Below, in pieces: positions 1 through 10,907 of a stretch of 64,000 nt of DNA (position 1 is its first letter; every line of letters begins with the position of its first letter). A program made the position numbers and the translations under genes. The stretch comes from Agrostemma githago (taxonomy: Eukaryota; Streptophyta; Magnoliopsida; Caryophyllales; Caryophyllaceae): contig OY288243.1 of assembly GCA_958450325.1 (NCBI GenBank), positions 65,146,606 to 65,210,605 of the forward strand, read 5' to 3'. The notes below the pieces were generated by a model. That model saw nothing but the letters and a program-made list of their open reading frames with translations. It was not told the origin of the DNA and searched no databases.

Positions 1-136
1 GTCTCGTTATGGGTAGCAGCATATATAATTAGTTAACTCATTTAGTTTAACTTATTTCGATAAACTGATTAATACACGTTTAATGTATAACACATTTCCA
101 AGTCCAATTTATTAAACGATCGAGTAAAACCCCACT

Positions 137-138
<2 letters not shown>

Positions 139-171
<33 letters not shown>
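139..171. repeat. (AAT)n microsatellite in LTR A
   Basis: About eleven uninterrupted AAT units. The second LTR carries the same length at 6190-6222, so the microsatellite has not changed since insertion. Such tracts mutate quickly, so this supports a very young element. Confidence 0.9.
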
Positions 172-172
<1 letters not shown>

Positions 173-1196
173 GGGAGTGGACTAGTGGATTGGGTAAAGC
201 CCCTTTTATAAACACGTCACTTTGTAAACAAAAAAAAAAAAACCCCACTTAGAAACCCTCAAGCCCGTACACCATTTATACCATACATCCCCTCCAAACC
301 CTTTCTTTTAATTCATCTAGCAGCCACCACGCACGCAGGGCAGTAGAAGGGAAAGAGAGTCGAGTCGGGCGTCGATCACACCGTCCACTCAGTCCTAGGT
401 ATGCCTATATAGTCGTTTTCGTTTGTAGCATTGTTAGTTGGCTTTTGTTATAGAAATAGTGGTGGTCGGGAGTTTTGTTGTCAGGGTTGCGCTTGTTAGT
501 GTCGGGTTATGGTTGTCGTTGTCATATTAATATTGTAGTCGTGTGTGTCGTTGTTGTGTACTTGTGCAATTGCCGCCGTTATCATTTCGGTACAGTGGTT
601 GGCGGATCGGTGGCTACTGTTGGTTTTAGGCTGGGTTTACGTGGTGCTGGGGTTGGTATCACGTCAGGTTATTATAGGTTGGACTAGTGTACTGTTCATG
701 AAATGTTATTGTTATTAGTTGTGTCTTGCTATTGTTGCTGCTTAGTGTGACGGTCTCAGTTTATAATATAATTAGGTCGGGTCGGTCTCATTTTATAATT
801 TAGTCGGGTCAGGTTCCATTTTATTATTTAGCTATGTTAGGGTTGATATTAACTTACGTATAATATTCTATTAGGATCAACCTTCGTAGAATTCCCGTGG
901 TGATTTGTACTACTGATTCGGAGGTGACTTGCTGACTAGGTAAGGTTTTCCTTACTTAGAATACGTTAATATTATTATGTATGTATGAGTTACGAGTACG
1001 ATATGGTATCGTGCTAATGAGAATAATGTTGAATAATGATGGGAGAATGATTGATGAATATTGATATATTGGAGTTGGTGAGGCTAGCTTTAGACCTAGC
1101 CGGGGCCACTGATCACGGTCCCCTCCCTGATTTCTCCTCGCGGGTTGTTGAACCTGCGGGGGGTGTGCACACTCGGAATGAAAGGGCCTGCCAGAA

Positions 1197-1330
1197 GAGT
1201 TGAGATGAGAATATTGATTGGTACCGTGATGGTACTGAATGATGAGATGAGATTATTGCTTGGTACCGTGATGGTACTGAGAGTGTGGAGATGATATTGT
1301 TGATTGGTACCGATGATGGTATCGAGACAG
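1197..1330 (+). repeat. Three 42-44 bp tandem subrepeats inside LTR A
   Basis: TTGGTACCGTGATGGTACT begins at 1218, again at 1260, and in diverged form at 1304. Each copy contains the inverted pair GGTACC/GGTAC and sits after GAGATGA-type sequence. The block recurs in the other LTR at 7248-7381. It could be an enhancer-like element of the LTR; function is not shown. Confidence 0.75.
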
Positions 1331-1771
1331 TTGAGACTGAATGTTTTATATTTCATACTTGTGTTATGATGTTAGCATGTTCTAACCGTATTCTCTGTCT
1401 AAATTGTCACCCTATTTTATTGGGGACCTGCGACGATCCAATTGACACTTTCGTTCTTTTGGGGAGCAGTACTAGTGTGCAGGTTGATGATGTGTGATTA
1501 TTGTATTCTGGTTGACTGTACGGGATGGGTCTGCGCTGTCACTGACCACGATTATAGGTTGTAGTCTTATTAGTTGTGCTTCCGCTGTTGTATTTGTGTA
1601 ACCGTGTTCTATAGATACGAGATTATAATAATTCATTATTTAGTTTTAAATGGTTGGTTTCTGAATCGTATTGTAATGGACTACTACCTCGGGTTATACC
1701 GAGATGGTAACACTTTTATTTACTCAGAAATGTCTTGATAAGGCTTCTGGGTAAATGGGGGTGTTACAAAG

Positions 1772-1783
1772 TGGTATCAGAGC
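1772..1783 (+). other. Primer binding site of element A (initiator Met tRNA)
   Basis: TGGTATCAGAGC lies 3 bp after the LTR end. This 12-mer is the standard plant PBS complementary to the 3' end of initiator methionine tRNA, where minus-strand DNA synthesis starts. Confidence 0.93.
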
Positions 1784-4700
1784 GAACGATCTTGGAGCCT
1801 AAAATAAATAAATCTAGGAAAATAAAATGAACCCCGGTGACGGACTATCAGGAGCCCCTCTAAAACTCGGTTAAGGAGACGTCCTTGTACCAACTCCGGC
1901 CCTCTTGGTCTTGAACCGGTAATCGCGTGTGAGAAATGAGATGGGATATATATTAGGAAGGGATACGTTGTGATGCAATGAATGTTTGTGATGACTACCT
2001 GTGATAACTGGTTGCGTTGTTTGGCGTATGTGATGTAGTGATCAAACTGTATAAGCTGAGATGTGACTAGTACGTACTTACGGTATTAGCATGTTATAGT
2101 AATTAGTACGAGGCCATATGAGGAATATGTTACAGCATGGAAGGTTGAGGTAAGAGTCAATCACCCTGAGTGAGAGTAAGTTCATAGTCAGAGTTGGTAG
2201 TAACATTAGATACAACGTCGAGGTGTTTATACGTAGTAGTGTCGTAAGCGATAAACGAGTTTAATTGGGGGATTTGGTGGTAATCTGTGTCTGTCTGGTC
2301 GAAGTAATATAATGGAGTCGTTCACATTACTGGAAAGGGATTGCTCTCTGGTAATGGTGCATGTATCGCAATATGTCTAGAGGGTCGATAATTTATGTGG
2401 TTTAAGTGTGTCATAATGGGAATTTATTCAAAAGTACTTGAATACTTGTGTTCCGTTTGTAGTGTTATGTGCTTCCTTGTCGATATAATTTATTGACGGC
2501 CTTCGCGTTACTTAATGAGGATGTATAATTAGAAGTACAATAGTTCGTAATGTGTCCATGAAGGGTGTCATATTGCGAATAAAGTACGAGTTAATGAGCC
2601 TAATAAGAACAATGTAAGAATACTAGAGACCCGTTTCGAGTTAATGTGATTTACTTGCTTTATATCGATCCGAGTGGTGTCTTTATTGGTCCTCATCCTT
2701 CTCTCGTAATGGCGTAAATGAACTTGTCTATTAATCGGTTCTTGAAAGCATATGTGGTACCTGTAATTATGTCGAACAATTTGTATTATAGGGAGCAACA
2801 ATGTATATATGAATGCGTCGTTTATATTTCGATCACCTTGATTAATACATTGACAAGATAAAGTGTGAAATCGAAATTTGTTTATTACTTGAGTTTGAGT
2901 AATGATATATCTGTGGTGTCATCGTCGTATTCATTAATGTGCATTTTCGTCAAAGTCACTTGGATATTCGTATTTCGTTCCGAGTTTATATGCTTATCCG
3001 CCAATGTGATAGGTTCCGAGTCATACGTTGTTGATTTCTATTCTTGATGGTTTAAATGAGCATTTATAAAAACCTGTGTCGAGTTAATGACACACATATT
3101 TACAGCACTTCATCTAACCCGAATAATGTGTTTAGCGAGTTCTGTTGTGATAGCCTAAACAAACATGCTTGCTAACTATGTCGAGATAATGTCAGAATAG
3201 CTTAAAACACCTTCATTAACAGGAATAATGGGTTACTGAATTGTTTCACCTGTTTACAATGTCCCTTTTACAAAAATTTGAAAAGAGACTCACATTTATT
3301 TTAAGTCTAGTTCTTCACTGCAAAATTTTGGTATTTAAACCCAAGTACTTCAACCTATTTGCTAGTGGTCAAGTTTCCATTATACACCTTACTAAAATAT
3401 CAAATTATCATTGGGAATTTTTACCGATATTACTTTGAAGAATTTGGATAATGTTGGAACTTTGTTTGCTCGAAAATATGATTTGAAACTCGTTTTATCA
3501 GTCAAAACTTTTTTTTTTCAAATTAAAAATTTCAGGAAAATGATTCTGCAAATCACTTTTATGTTTGGAATTTGAAAGTGGTTTTAACTGGAAAGTTGTA
3601 CAAGATTGTCTTGAGAGTCTAAGACCACTAGTTTTACATTGTTTTGGAGTTATAATAATTTAATTATGATTTTTCTATCATGGCGGCAATGTTCTGAAAA
3701 CGTGTCTAAGTCAATTGAATGATCATTGTTTCCTCTTTTTCAAGTGAATGCACAAATTTGAGAATGTCTATCTTATCGTATGATGCAATTGAGTTAAACT
3801 TATATGTTAATGATAAATTCAAGGTAAATTTGGGTCATGATGAGAGGTTATACTGGTTCATGTTGTATAATTGCCTTAACGTGAATCTTATGGATCAAAT
3901 GTGTTGTTGTCTGATAAATCTGTCATGGTCGGGAGTCGCTTAGTTGGTAAAGAACATCGATGCATGTATCCAATAAATGTAGTAATTTCCATGAGAAGCT
4001 GGGAACGGTTGAGTCGTACTAAATTACGAACCGAGTACGTAATAAACAAGACGTCATCTTTCAAATTTGGTCGTAATAGACCTAAATTAGACATGTTTCG
4101 TAAACTAGTCAAAGTCATTCTTAATTGCTCCTGTATATCTGCGATAAGTTTTGTCTTAATTATCAGTCAACGAGTAACATATGTTGAGATTAATGATGTA
4201 TACGGGATAAGTGTTGTTCCTAAGTCATATGCTAGTGTCTAAATGTAAAACTTATGTGAACCTAAGACATAATGAACTACTTGATCAATTATTGGAGTCT
4301 GGATAAATATATGTCACCTGTCATTTGTCTCGAGTTTTGAAATTATTCACATGGTCATCTAAAAGTGTTCATTTGTCTTCCTATTTCGTCGTGATTTTTA
4401 TATTACTTGCCTAAATGATTCCCCTCAAGTATATATACATGTGAGTCCGAATCCGTTAAAGATGCAACCGCGCCAACGCATTATCATCATAATATAGATT
4501 GGTGGTACGTGTCTTAATGATAAAACTGAGTCGTGAGATATATATGATGAAGAGATCAAATGTCGTGAGTATGTGGTGTCGTTTAAATCTTGTTAGAATG
4601 TCGTAGTAATGATGATTAATGATTCTAACAGTATAAATAAGAGTAATAATACCAATGGGGTGGAATGAGAATCACAATATTAAGGTTCAATAAAGAAGAT

Positions 4701-5603
4701 AATAGGTACAATGACGGCACAATGAAGATATCTGGAATAATGAATAGTAAGAGGTCCAAGGTATATATGTGAATTCGTACGTTATCATATATGTCTCAAT
4801 GTCAGTAGGTCGGCTATAGTACATGGTAGTAACATCATGGTCACGAGTTCATGCAGTAAAGCAGAATGTCACAGGGTATCAGGTCTTAAGCGTGCGCGTA
4901 AACTATATGTGTGTAAACTAATTAATTTACTTGTATAATAGTCGTGGTGTCCATATATGCAAGAGCGTCTCGGACTGAGGATTCACGTAATTATGTAATG
5001 TTATAAGTGTATTAAATGTGACATGCCAGCAAGTGAAATGGGTCACGACAAGTATAATGAGAATAAACACAGTGGTACTAATATGGTTTGTTTTCTTAAA
5101 TTATGTGAAATGTGACATATGGGAATAAGTACACAAATAGACTACTGGTACTTATGATGAATTATGAGAACAATTTAAGTAGTGATAATGTTGGCACTTG
5201 TTATATGTGGATGAATGCGGGATATATAGCTAGCTAGGAACCTCTCACGACAAGATGATGGATGAGTAAGTTGGAAAACTTTAATGAAACATGAACGAAG
5301 GATCTGTGGGCATGATGCCAAATGGGACTGGAGATCGTGAAATGACAAAGTGATGTTATGTATATGAGAACATATTAGAAATCCTTATCATGGGTCACAT
5401 GAGTTGATTGCAGATATTACCAACTTACTCACCTTTGATCAGTTCTTACAAGTATATTTGTTTTAAAAGTTTTCGGTGACGTTCCATGCATGATAATTGA
5501 ATAAAGTGATGTATGATAAGATCGAGGGCAATATCTCATTAGTGTCAATATATATTGTCGTGACATATTAGAGGAGTTGGGCTAACGTGAGTATAGGATT
5601 GGT
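1784..5603 (+). mobile_element. Internal non-coding region of element A
   Basis: No open frame longer than 113 codons and no gag, protease, RT, RNase H or integrase motif in any frame. A 15-codon frame starts at 1828 shortly after the PBS and may be the stub of a lost gag. Stretches at about 3271-3310 and 3625-3670 match the interior of LTR B (about 11970-12020 and 12379-12423), so part of this region derives from a Tekay-type LTR. The remainder is AT-rich, unrecognised sequence. Confidence 0.7.
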
Positions 5604-6019
5604 GAACTTCGGGACGAAGTCCATTATAAGGAGGGTAGATTGTAATATCCGCCTTTTATTTTAGGTGTCGTTGTCGCTGACATCGTTGTTGCTGTGATTG
5701 TTGTTGTAGTTATCACCCTTGTTCTAGTCACGTTGAAGTTGTGTCGTTGTGGCTATATGTTGGAAGAGTATTACCATAGTACTCATTAGTAGAATCAAGT
5801 GAAAAGAGTGAACTTCGGGACGAAGTTCTTTATAAGGAGGGTAGACTGTAATACCCCGTCTCTATTATCCACGGTATGTTACTTATGTTAGTTTGGTAAT
5901 TGAAGGATCGATTAGTTATAAATTAGTTGGTCGGTCAGGTTGGTATAGTTAGTCGTTCGTAGTGGGAGGTGAACTTCGGGACGAAGTTCGCTATAAGGAG
6001 GGTAGATTGTAATACCCGT
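5604..6019 (+). repeat. Triplicated hairpin + PPT + LTR-start module
   Basis: Three copies, at 5604-5652, 5810-5859 and 5971-6019, of a module made of the hairpin AACTTCGGGACGAAGTT (AACTTC/GAAGTT stem), a purine tract AAGGAGGGTAGA and TGTAATAYCC. The last copy is the genuine 3' LTR boundary. The other two are about 360-410 and 160-200 bp upstream and are followed by unrelated GT-rich sequence, so they are not LTRs. Copy 1 has CCATTA where copy 3 has TCGCTA, so the copies are not fresh duplicates. Confidence 0.88.
5995..6006 (+). other. Polypurine tract of element A
   Basis: AAGGAGGGTAGA directly precedes the TGTAATACCC start of the 3' LTR and is the expected plus-strand primer. The hairpin 5972-5988 lies just upstream. 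Confidence 0.85.
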
Positions 6020-6187
6020 CGCGTATTACTCGTGTTTCCTATATAATTCAGGTCTCGTTATGGGTAGCAGCATATATAATTAGTTAACTCATTTAGTTTA
6101 ACTTATTTCGATAAACTGATTAATACACGTTTAATGTATAACACATTTCCAAGTCCAATTTATTAAACGATCGAGTAAAACCCCACT

Positions 6188-6223
<36 letters not shown>

Positions 6224-7819
6224 GGGAGTGGACTAGTGGATTGGGTAAAGCCCCTTTTATAAACACGTCACTTTGTAAACAAAAAAAAAAAAACCCCACT
6301 TAGAAACCCTCAAGCCCGTACACCATTTATACCATACATCCCCTCCAAACCCTTTCTTTTAATTCATCTAGCAGCCACCACGCACGCAGGGCAGTAGAAG
6401 GGAAAGAGAGTCGAGTCGGGCGTCGATCACACCGTCCACTCAGTCCTAGGTATGCCTATATAGTCGTTTTCGTTTGTAGCATTGTTAGTTGGCTTTTGTT
6501 ATAGAAATAGTGGTGGTCGGGAGTTTTGTTGTCAGGGTTGCGCTTGTTAGTGTCGGGTTATGGTTGTCGTTGTCATATTAATATTGTAGTCGTGTGTGTC
6601 GTTGTTGTGTACTTGTGCAATTGCCGCCGTTATCATTTCGGTACAGTGGTTGGCGGATCGGTGGCTACTGTTGGTTTTAGGCTGGGTTTACGTGGTGCTG
6701 GGGTTGGTATCACGTCAGGTTATTATAGGTTGGACTAGTGTACTGTTCATGAAATGTTATTGTTATTAGTTGTGTCTTGCTATTGTTGCTGCTTAGTGTG
6801 ACGGTCTCAGTTTATAATATAATTAGGTCGGGTCGGTCTCATTTTATAATTTAGTCGGGTCAGGTTCCATTTTATTATTTAGCTATGTTAGGGTTGATAT
6901 TAACTTACGTATAATATTCTATTAGGATCAACCTTCGTAGAATTCCCGTGGTGATTTGTACTACTGATTCGGAGGTGACTTGCTGACTAGGTAAGGTTTT
7001 CCTTACTTAGAATACGTTAATATTATTATGTATGTATGAGTTACGAGTACGATATGGTATCGTGCTAATGAGAATAATGTTGAATAATGATGGGAGAATG
7101 ATTGATGAATATTGATATATTGGAGTTGGTGAGGCTAGCTTTAGACCTAGCCGGGGCCACTGATCACGGTCCCCTCCCTGATTTCTCCTCGCGGGTTGTT
7201 GAACCTGCGGGGGGTGTGCACACTCGGAATGAAAGGGCCTGCCAGAAGAGTTGAGATGAGAATATTGATTGGTACCGTGATGGTACTGAATGATGAGATG
7301 AGATTATTGCTTGGTACCGTGATGGTACTGAGAGTGTGGAGATGATATTGTTGATTGGTACCGATGATGGTATCGAGACAGTTGAGACTGAATGTTTTAT
7401 ATTTCATACTTGTGTTATGATGTTAGCATGTTCTAACCGTATTCTCTGTCTAAATTGTCACCCTATTTTATTGGGGACCTGCGACGATCCAATTGACACT
7501 TTCGTTCTTTTGGGGAGCAGTACTAGTGTGCAGGTTGATGATGTGTGATTATTGTATTCTGGTTGACTGTACGGGATGGGTCTGCGCTGTCACTGACCAC
7601 GATTATAGGTTGTAGTCTTATTAGTTGTGCTTCCGCTGTTGTATTTGTGTAACCGTGTTCTATAGATACGAGATTATAATAATTCATTATTTAGTTTTAA
7701 ATGGTTGGTTTCTGAATCGTATTGTAATGGACTACTACCTCGGGTTATACCGAGATGGTAACACTTTTATTTACTCAGAAATGTCTTGATAAGGCTTCTG
7801 GGTAAATGGGGGTGTTACA
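6008..7819 (+). repeat. 3' LTR of element A, complete
   Basis: 1812-bp LTR with TGTAATACCC start and GTGTTACA end (TG...CA). It matches 1-1768 with no length difference. It runs directly into element B pol coding sequence at 7820. Confidence 0.93.
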
Positions 7820-10800
7820 AAGAGGGTATTAAGATTATATCAGCTATGAAGATGCTGAGTTTACAAAGGAAGGGTTGTTAAGTATTCCTATGCTCCGTGA
7901 CTAAAACTCTGGAGCTGCCTAAACTTGCAGAGGTACGCATTGTGAGTGAATACCCCGATGTGTTTCCTGAAGAATTACCTGGTATTCCCCCAGAGCGAGA
8001 TGTTGAATTCACCATTGAACTCGTACCAGGTACTGGACCAATTGCTAAAGCTCCCTATAGAATGGCTCCTGCAGAATTGCAAGAATTGCGCAAACAACTC
8101 GACGAAATGATTGAGAAGGACTTTATTCGTCCTAGTTCTTCCCCGTGGGGTGCTCCTGTACTGTTCGTAAAGAAGAAAGACGGTACTATGAGGCTATGTA
8201 TTGACTACCGAGAGCTCAATCGGGTTACGGTCAAGAACAAGTATCCTTTGCCTAGAATTGATGATCTGTTCGACCAGTTGAAAGGTGCTTCTGTGTTTTC
8301 CAAAATCGATTTAAGGTCTGGTTATCATCAGATCCCAGTTCGAGAGTCGGATATTCCTAAAACCGCTTTTAGCTCGAGGTACGGCCACTACGAATTCAAA
8401 GTAATGCCATTTGGACTAACCAATGCCCCTGCTGTCTTTATGGATCAGATGAATCGCACATTCCGTGAGTATTTGGATAAGTGTGTCGTTGTCTTTATTG
8501 ATGACATCCTGATTTATTCCAAGTCTGAGGATGAGCACATTGAGCATTTAAGAATCGTCCTAGGCATCCTGAGGAGTGAAAAGTGGTTTGCTAAATTCTC
8601 TAAGTGCGAGTTCTGGCTACCTGAAGTTGCCTTTTTAGGTCATGTAGTCACGAAAGACGGTATCAAGGTCGATCCAGCTAAGATTTCGGCCATTGCTGAT
8701 TGGAATAGCCCCTCTGATATCGGTGAGATCCGTAGTTTCTTGGGCCTTGCAGGCTATTACAGAAGAATTGTGCAAGATTTCTCTAAGATCGCTCGTCCAA
8801 TGACTCAGTTATTGAAGAAGGAATCCAAGTTTATTTGGTCTGACGCCTGTGAAGATGCTTTTCTCGAGCTTAAAAAGAGACTCACTTCTGCTCCAGTTTT
8901 GACCCTGCCTAACGAAGGTGTTGGTTTTGAAGTATTCTGTGATGCTTCCAAGTTTGGTTTGGGTTGTGTCCTTATGCAAGGTGGTAAGGTGATCGCTTAT
9001 GCCTCCAGACAATTGAAAGTTCATGAGGTGAATTACCCTACTCACGATTTGGAGTTGGCTGCTGTTGTACATGCCCTCAAGATTTGGAGACATTACCTAT
9101 ATGGAGTAAAGTGCAAGGTGCATACCGACCATAAGAGCCTACGATATCTCTTTACGCAGAAAGATTTAAATGCGAGACAGAGACGTTGGGTTGAATTGGC
9201 CAGTGACTATGATTTGGAACTGGTGTACTACGAGGGGAGGGCTAATGTTGTGGCAGATGCCTTAAGTAGAAAGAATATTCATGCCCTTGTTTCTCATCCT
9301 TGTCTATCTGAAGAGTTGGCTCGTAAGTTTGACAAGCTCACAATAGGTGTGGAGATGGACGGTGATGATGAGCGTGTTAGTGCCCTGGTTGCTGAACCTG
9401 CTTTATTCCGAGAGATCCGTGAGAAGCAGTTGTCAGATTCATTTATTGCTGGCATTCGAACCAAGATGGGTCTAGGTAGGGCTGTTGACTTCGTCGAAGA
9501 TTCAAATGGTGCTTTGAAGTTCAAGGATCGTTGGGTCGTTCCTGCTGATGAGGATCTAAGGAAGCAGATTCTAGATGAAGCTCATAAGACTCCTTATTCT
9601 GTGCATCCTGGAGGTGATAAGATGTACAAAGACCTGAAGCTGCAGTTTTGGTGGCCGTATATGAGAGACGATATTGCTGCCTATGTAAGTAAGTGCTTAA
9701 CTTGTCAACAAGTGAAGTTCGAGCATAAGAGACCTGGTGGTTTGCTACAACCATTACCTGTGCCTGAATGGAAATGGCAGTGTATCGCGATGGACTTTGT
9801 TATGGCAATGCCTAGAACCGTTAATGGAAGAAACGGTATTTGGGTAATAGTTGATCGTTTGACCAAGTGTGCACGCTTTGTTCCTATTCGTGATACCTGG
9901 AGTTTGGAAAGACTTGCTGAAGTATATGTTGCTGAGGTGGTTCGACATCATGGCGTGCCGTTAGAAATCGTGTCTGATCGAGACCCGAGATTCTGTTCTA
10001 AGTTCTGGAAGGCTTTGCAGAGTGCTTTGGGAAGTCAGTTGTTGATGAGTACTGCTTTCCATGCTGCGACTGATGGCCAATCTGAGAGAACTATTCATAC
10101 TTTGGAGGATATGCTCCGTGCTTGTGCCCTAGATTTTCAAGGTAGTTGGGACCGACATTTACCGTTGGTTGAGTTCTCCTACAACAACAGTTATCATGCT
10201 TCTATCAAGATGGCTCCGTTTGAGGCACTTTATGGTCGAAAGTGTCGTAGTCCTGTGTGTTGGGATGAACCTCGAGAAGTGAAGACTGTAGGACCTGATT
10301 TCTTAGCCGAGACTGTGGATGCGGTGCAGTTGATTCGTTCCAGGATGAAGGCTGCTCAAGATCGTCAGAAGTCTTATGCTGATGTGCGTCGAAGACCCCT
10401 TGAGTTTGAAGTAGGTGACTTAGTATTTTTGAAGGTCTCGCCGATGAAAGGTGTGAAGAGATTTGGGATAAAGGGTAAGCTTAGCCCTAAGTTTGTTTGA
10501 CCATATCCCATAGTAGAGAAAATCGGTGTGGTGGCATATAAGCTGGAATTGCCTGCTTCTATGGGTAAGGTGCATGATGTGTTCCATGTCTCCCAGTTGC
10601 GTGGATACGTTAGTGATCCTGAACATGTGCTGAAACCTGAGGTCCTCGAGTTAGAACCAGATTTGACTTATGAGGAGAGACCTATTCGTATCACCGATAG
10701 AAAGGAGAAGCGACTAAGAAATAAGGTTATTCCCTTGGTGAAAGTTCTATGGAGGTGTAATCGCTTTAAGGAGGAGACTTGGGAGACCGAATCTTCAATG

Positions 10801-10830
10801 TTATCCAAACATCCCCATCTGTTTGAGTAA
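7820..10830 (+). pseudogene. pol: Element B Ty3/gypsy pol (Tekay/Del-type chromovirus), 5' part displaced
   Basis: Coding similarity starts right after LTR A, with IISAMK and LQRKGC near 7833-7878, the segment before RT in Tekay elements. Reading from 7897, the order is RT (YRMAPAEL near residue 54, FIDDILIYS at 200-208), RNase H (FCDASKFGLG, HTDHKSLRYL), integrase with HHCC finger and D-D-E core (AMDF, SDRDPRF, DGQSER), then a C-terminal chromodomain-like tail (NKVIPLVKVLW, ETWETE) ending at 10830. Two in-frame stops break it: TAA at 7879-7881 and TGA at 10498-10500 inside the integrase C-terminus (FV*PYPIVEKIG). Gag, protease and the 5' LTR must lie left of the window, beyond element A. Lineage assignment is by motif, not by tree. 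Confidence 0.93.
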
Positions 10831-10907
10831 GGTATACTCATTTCCTTTCCGCTCTCTTTTCCTTCCTACAAGTTTCGGGGACGAAACTTTTTTTTAGTGG
10901 GGAAGGT
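10831..10907 (+). other. Element B 3' untranslated stretch with hairpin and PPT
   Basis: The perfect hairpin AAGTTTCGGGGACGAAACTT at 10870-10889 is followed by a T run and the purine tract AGTGGGGAAGG (10896-10906), directly before the LTR. The same arrangement is seen in elements A and C, which supports a shared lineage. Confidence 0.85.

Larger units (their letters stand above)
1..1768 (+). repeat. 5' LTR of element A (first 44 bp missing)
   Basis: Direct repeat of 6052-7819, ending GTGTTACA, followed by AAG and the PBS. It contains an (AAT)n microsatellite, an A12 run near 229 and three short subrepeats. Small open frames of 70-86 codons appear identically in both LTRs and resemble nothing known. 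The LTR should carry promoter and polyadenylation signals of A, but I could not fix a single convincing TATA box. Confidence 0.92.
1..7819 (+). mobile_element. Element A: non-autonomous LTR retrotransposon (LARD-like)
   Basis: Two direct copies of one LTR (1-1768, first 44 bp outside the window, and 6008-7819) flank about 4.2 kb that contains a primer binding site and polypurine tract but no gag or pol. The offset between LTR copies is exactly 6051 along their whole length and no difference was noticed by eye, which implies a very recent insertion. The PBS matches initiator Met tRNA, and the PPT is preceded by the same hairpin as the Tekay-like elements B and C, so A probably borrows proteins from a Tekay-like partner. 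It interrupts the pol gene of element B at 7819/7820. The five bases after it, AAGAG, are the presumed target duplication, whose partner lies outside the window. Confidence 0.85.

Noticed and set aside
475..1497. Three small frames of 70, 86 and 70 codons in LTR A, seen again at 6526-7548
   Set aside because: Identical because the LTRs are identical; low-complexity translations with no start context or homology that I recognise.
1772..1783. tRNA-like TGGTATCAGAGC as part of a tRNA gene
   Set aside because: Only the primer-complementary 12-mer is present; no cloverleaf around it. Same for 21375-21386.
3901..4242. 113-codon plus-strand frame in element A interior
   Set aside because: The longest frame there but isolated, no recognisable domain, overlapped by a 76-codon frame on the other strand; consistent with chance.
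4500..5600. Possible host gene upstream of the PPT in element A
   Set aside because: Dense stops in all frames and no motif; bounded on both sides by element A signals.
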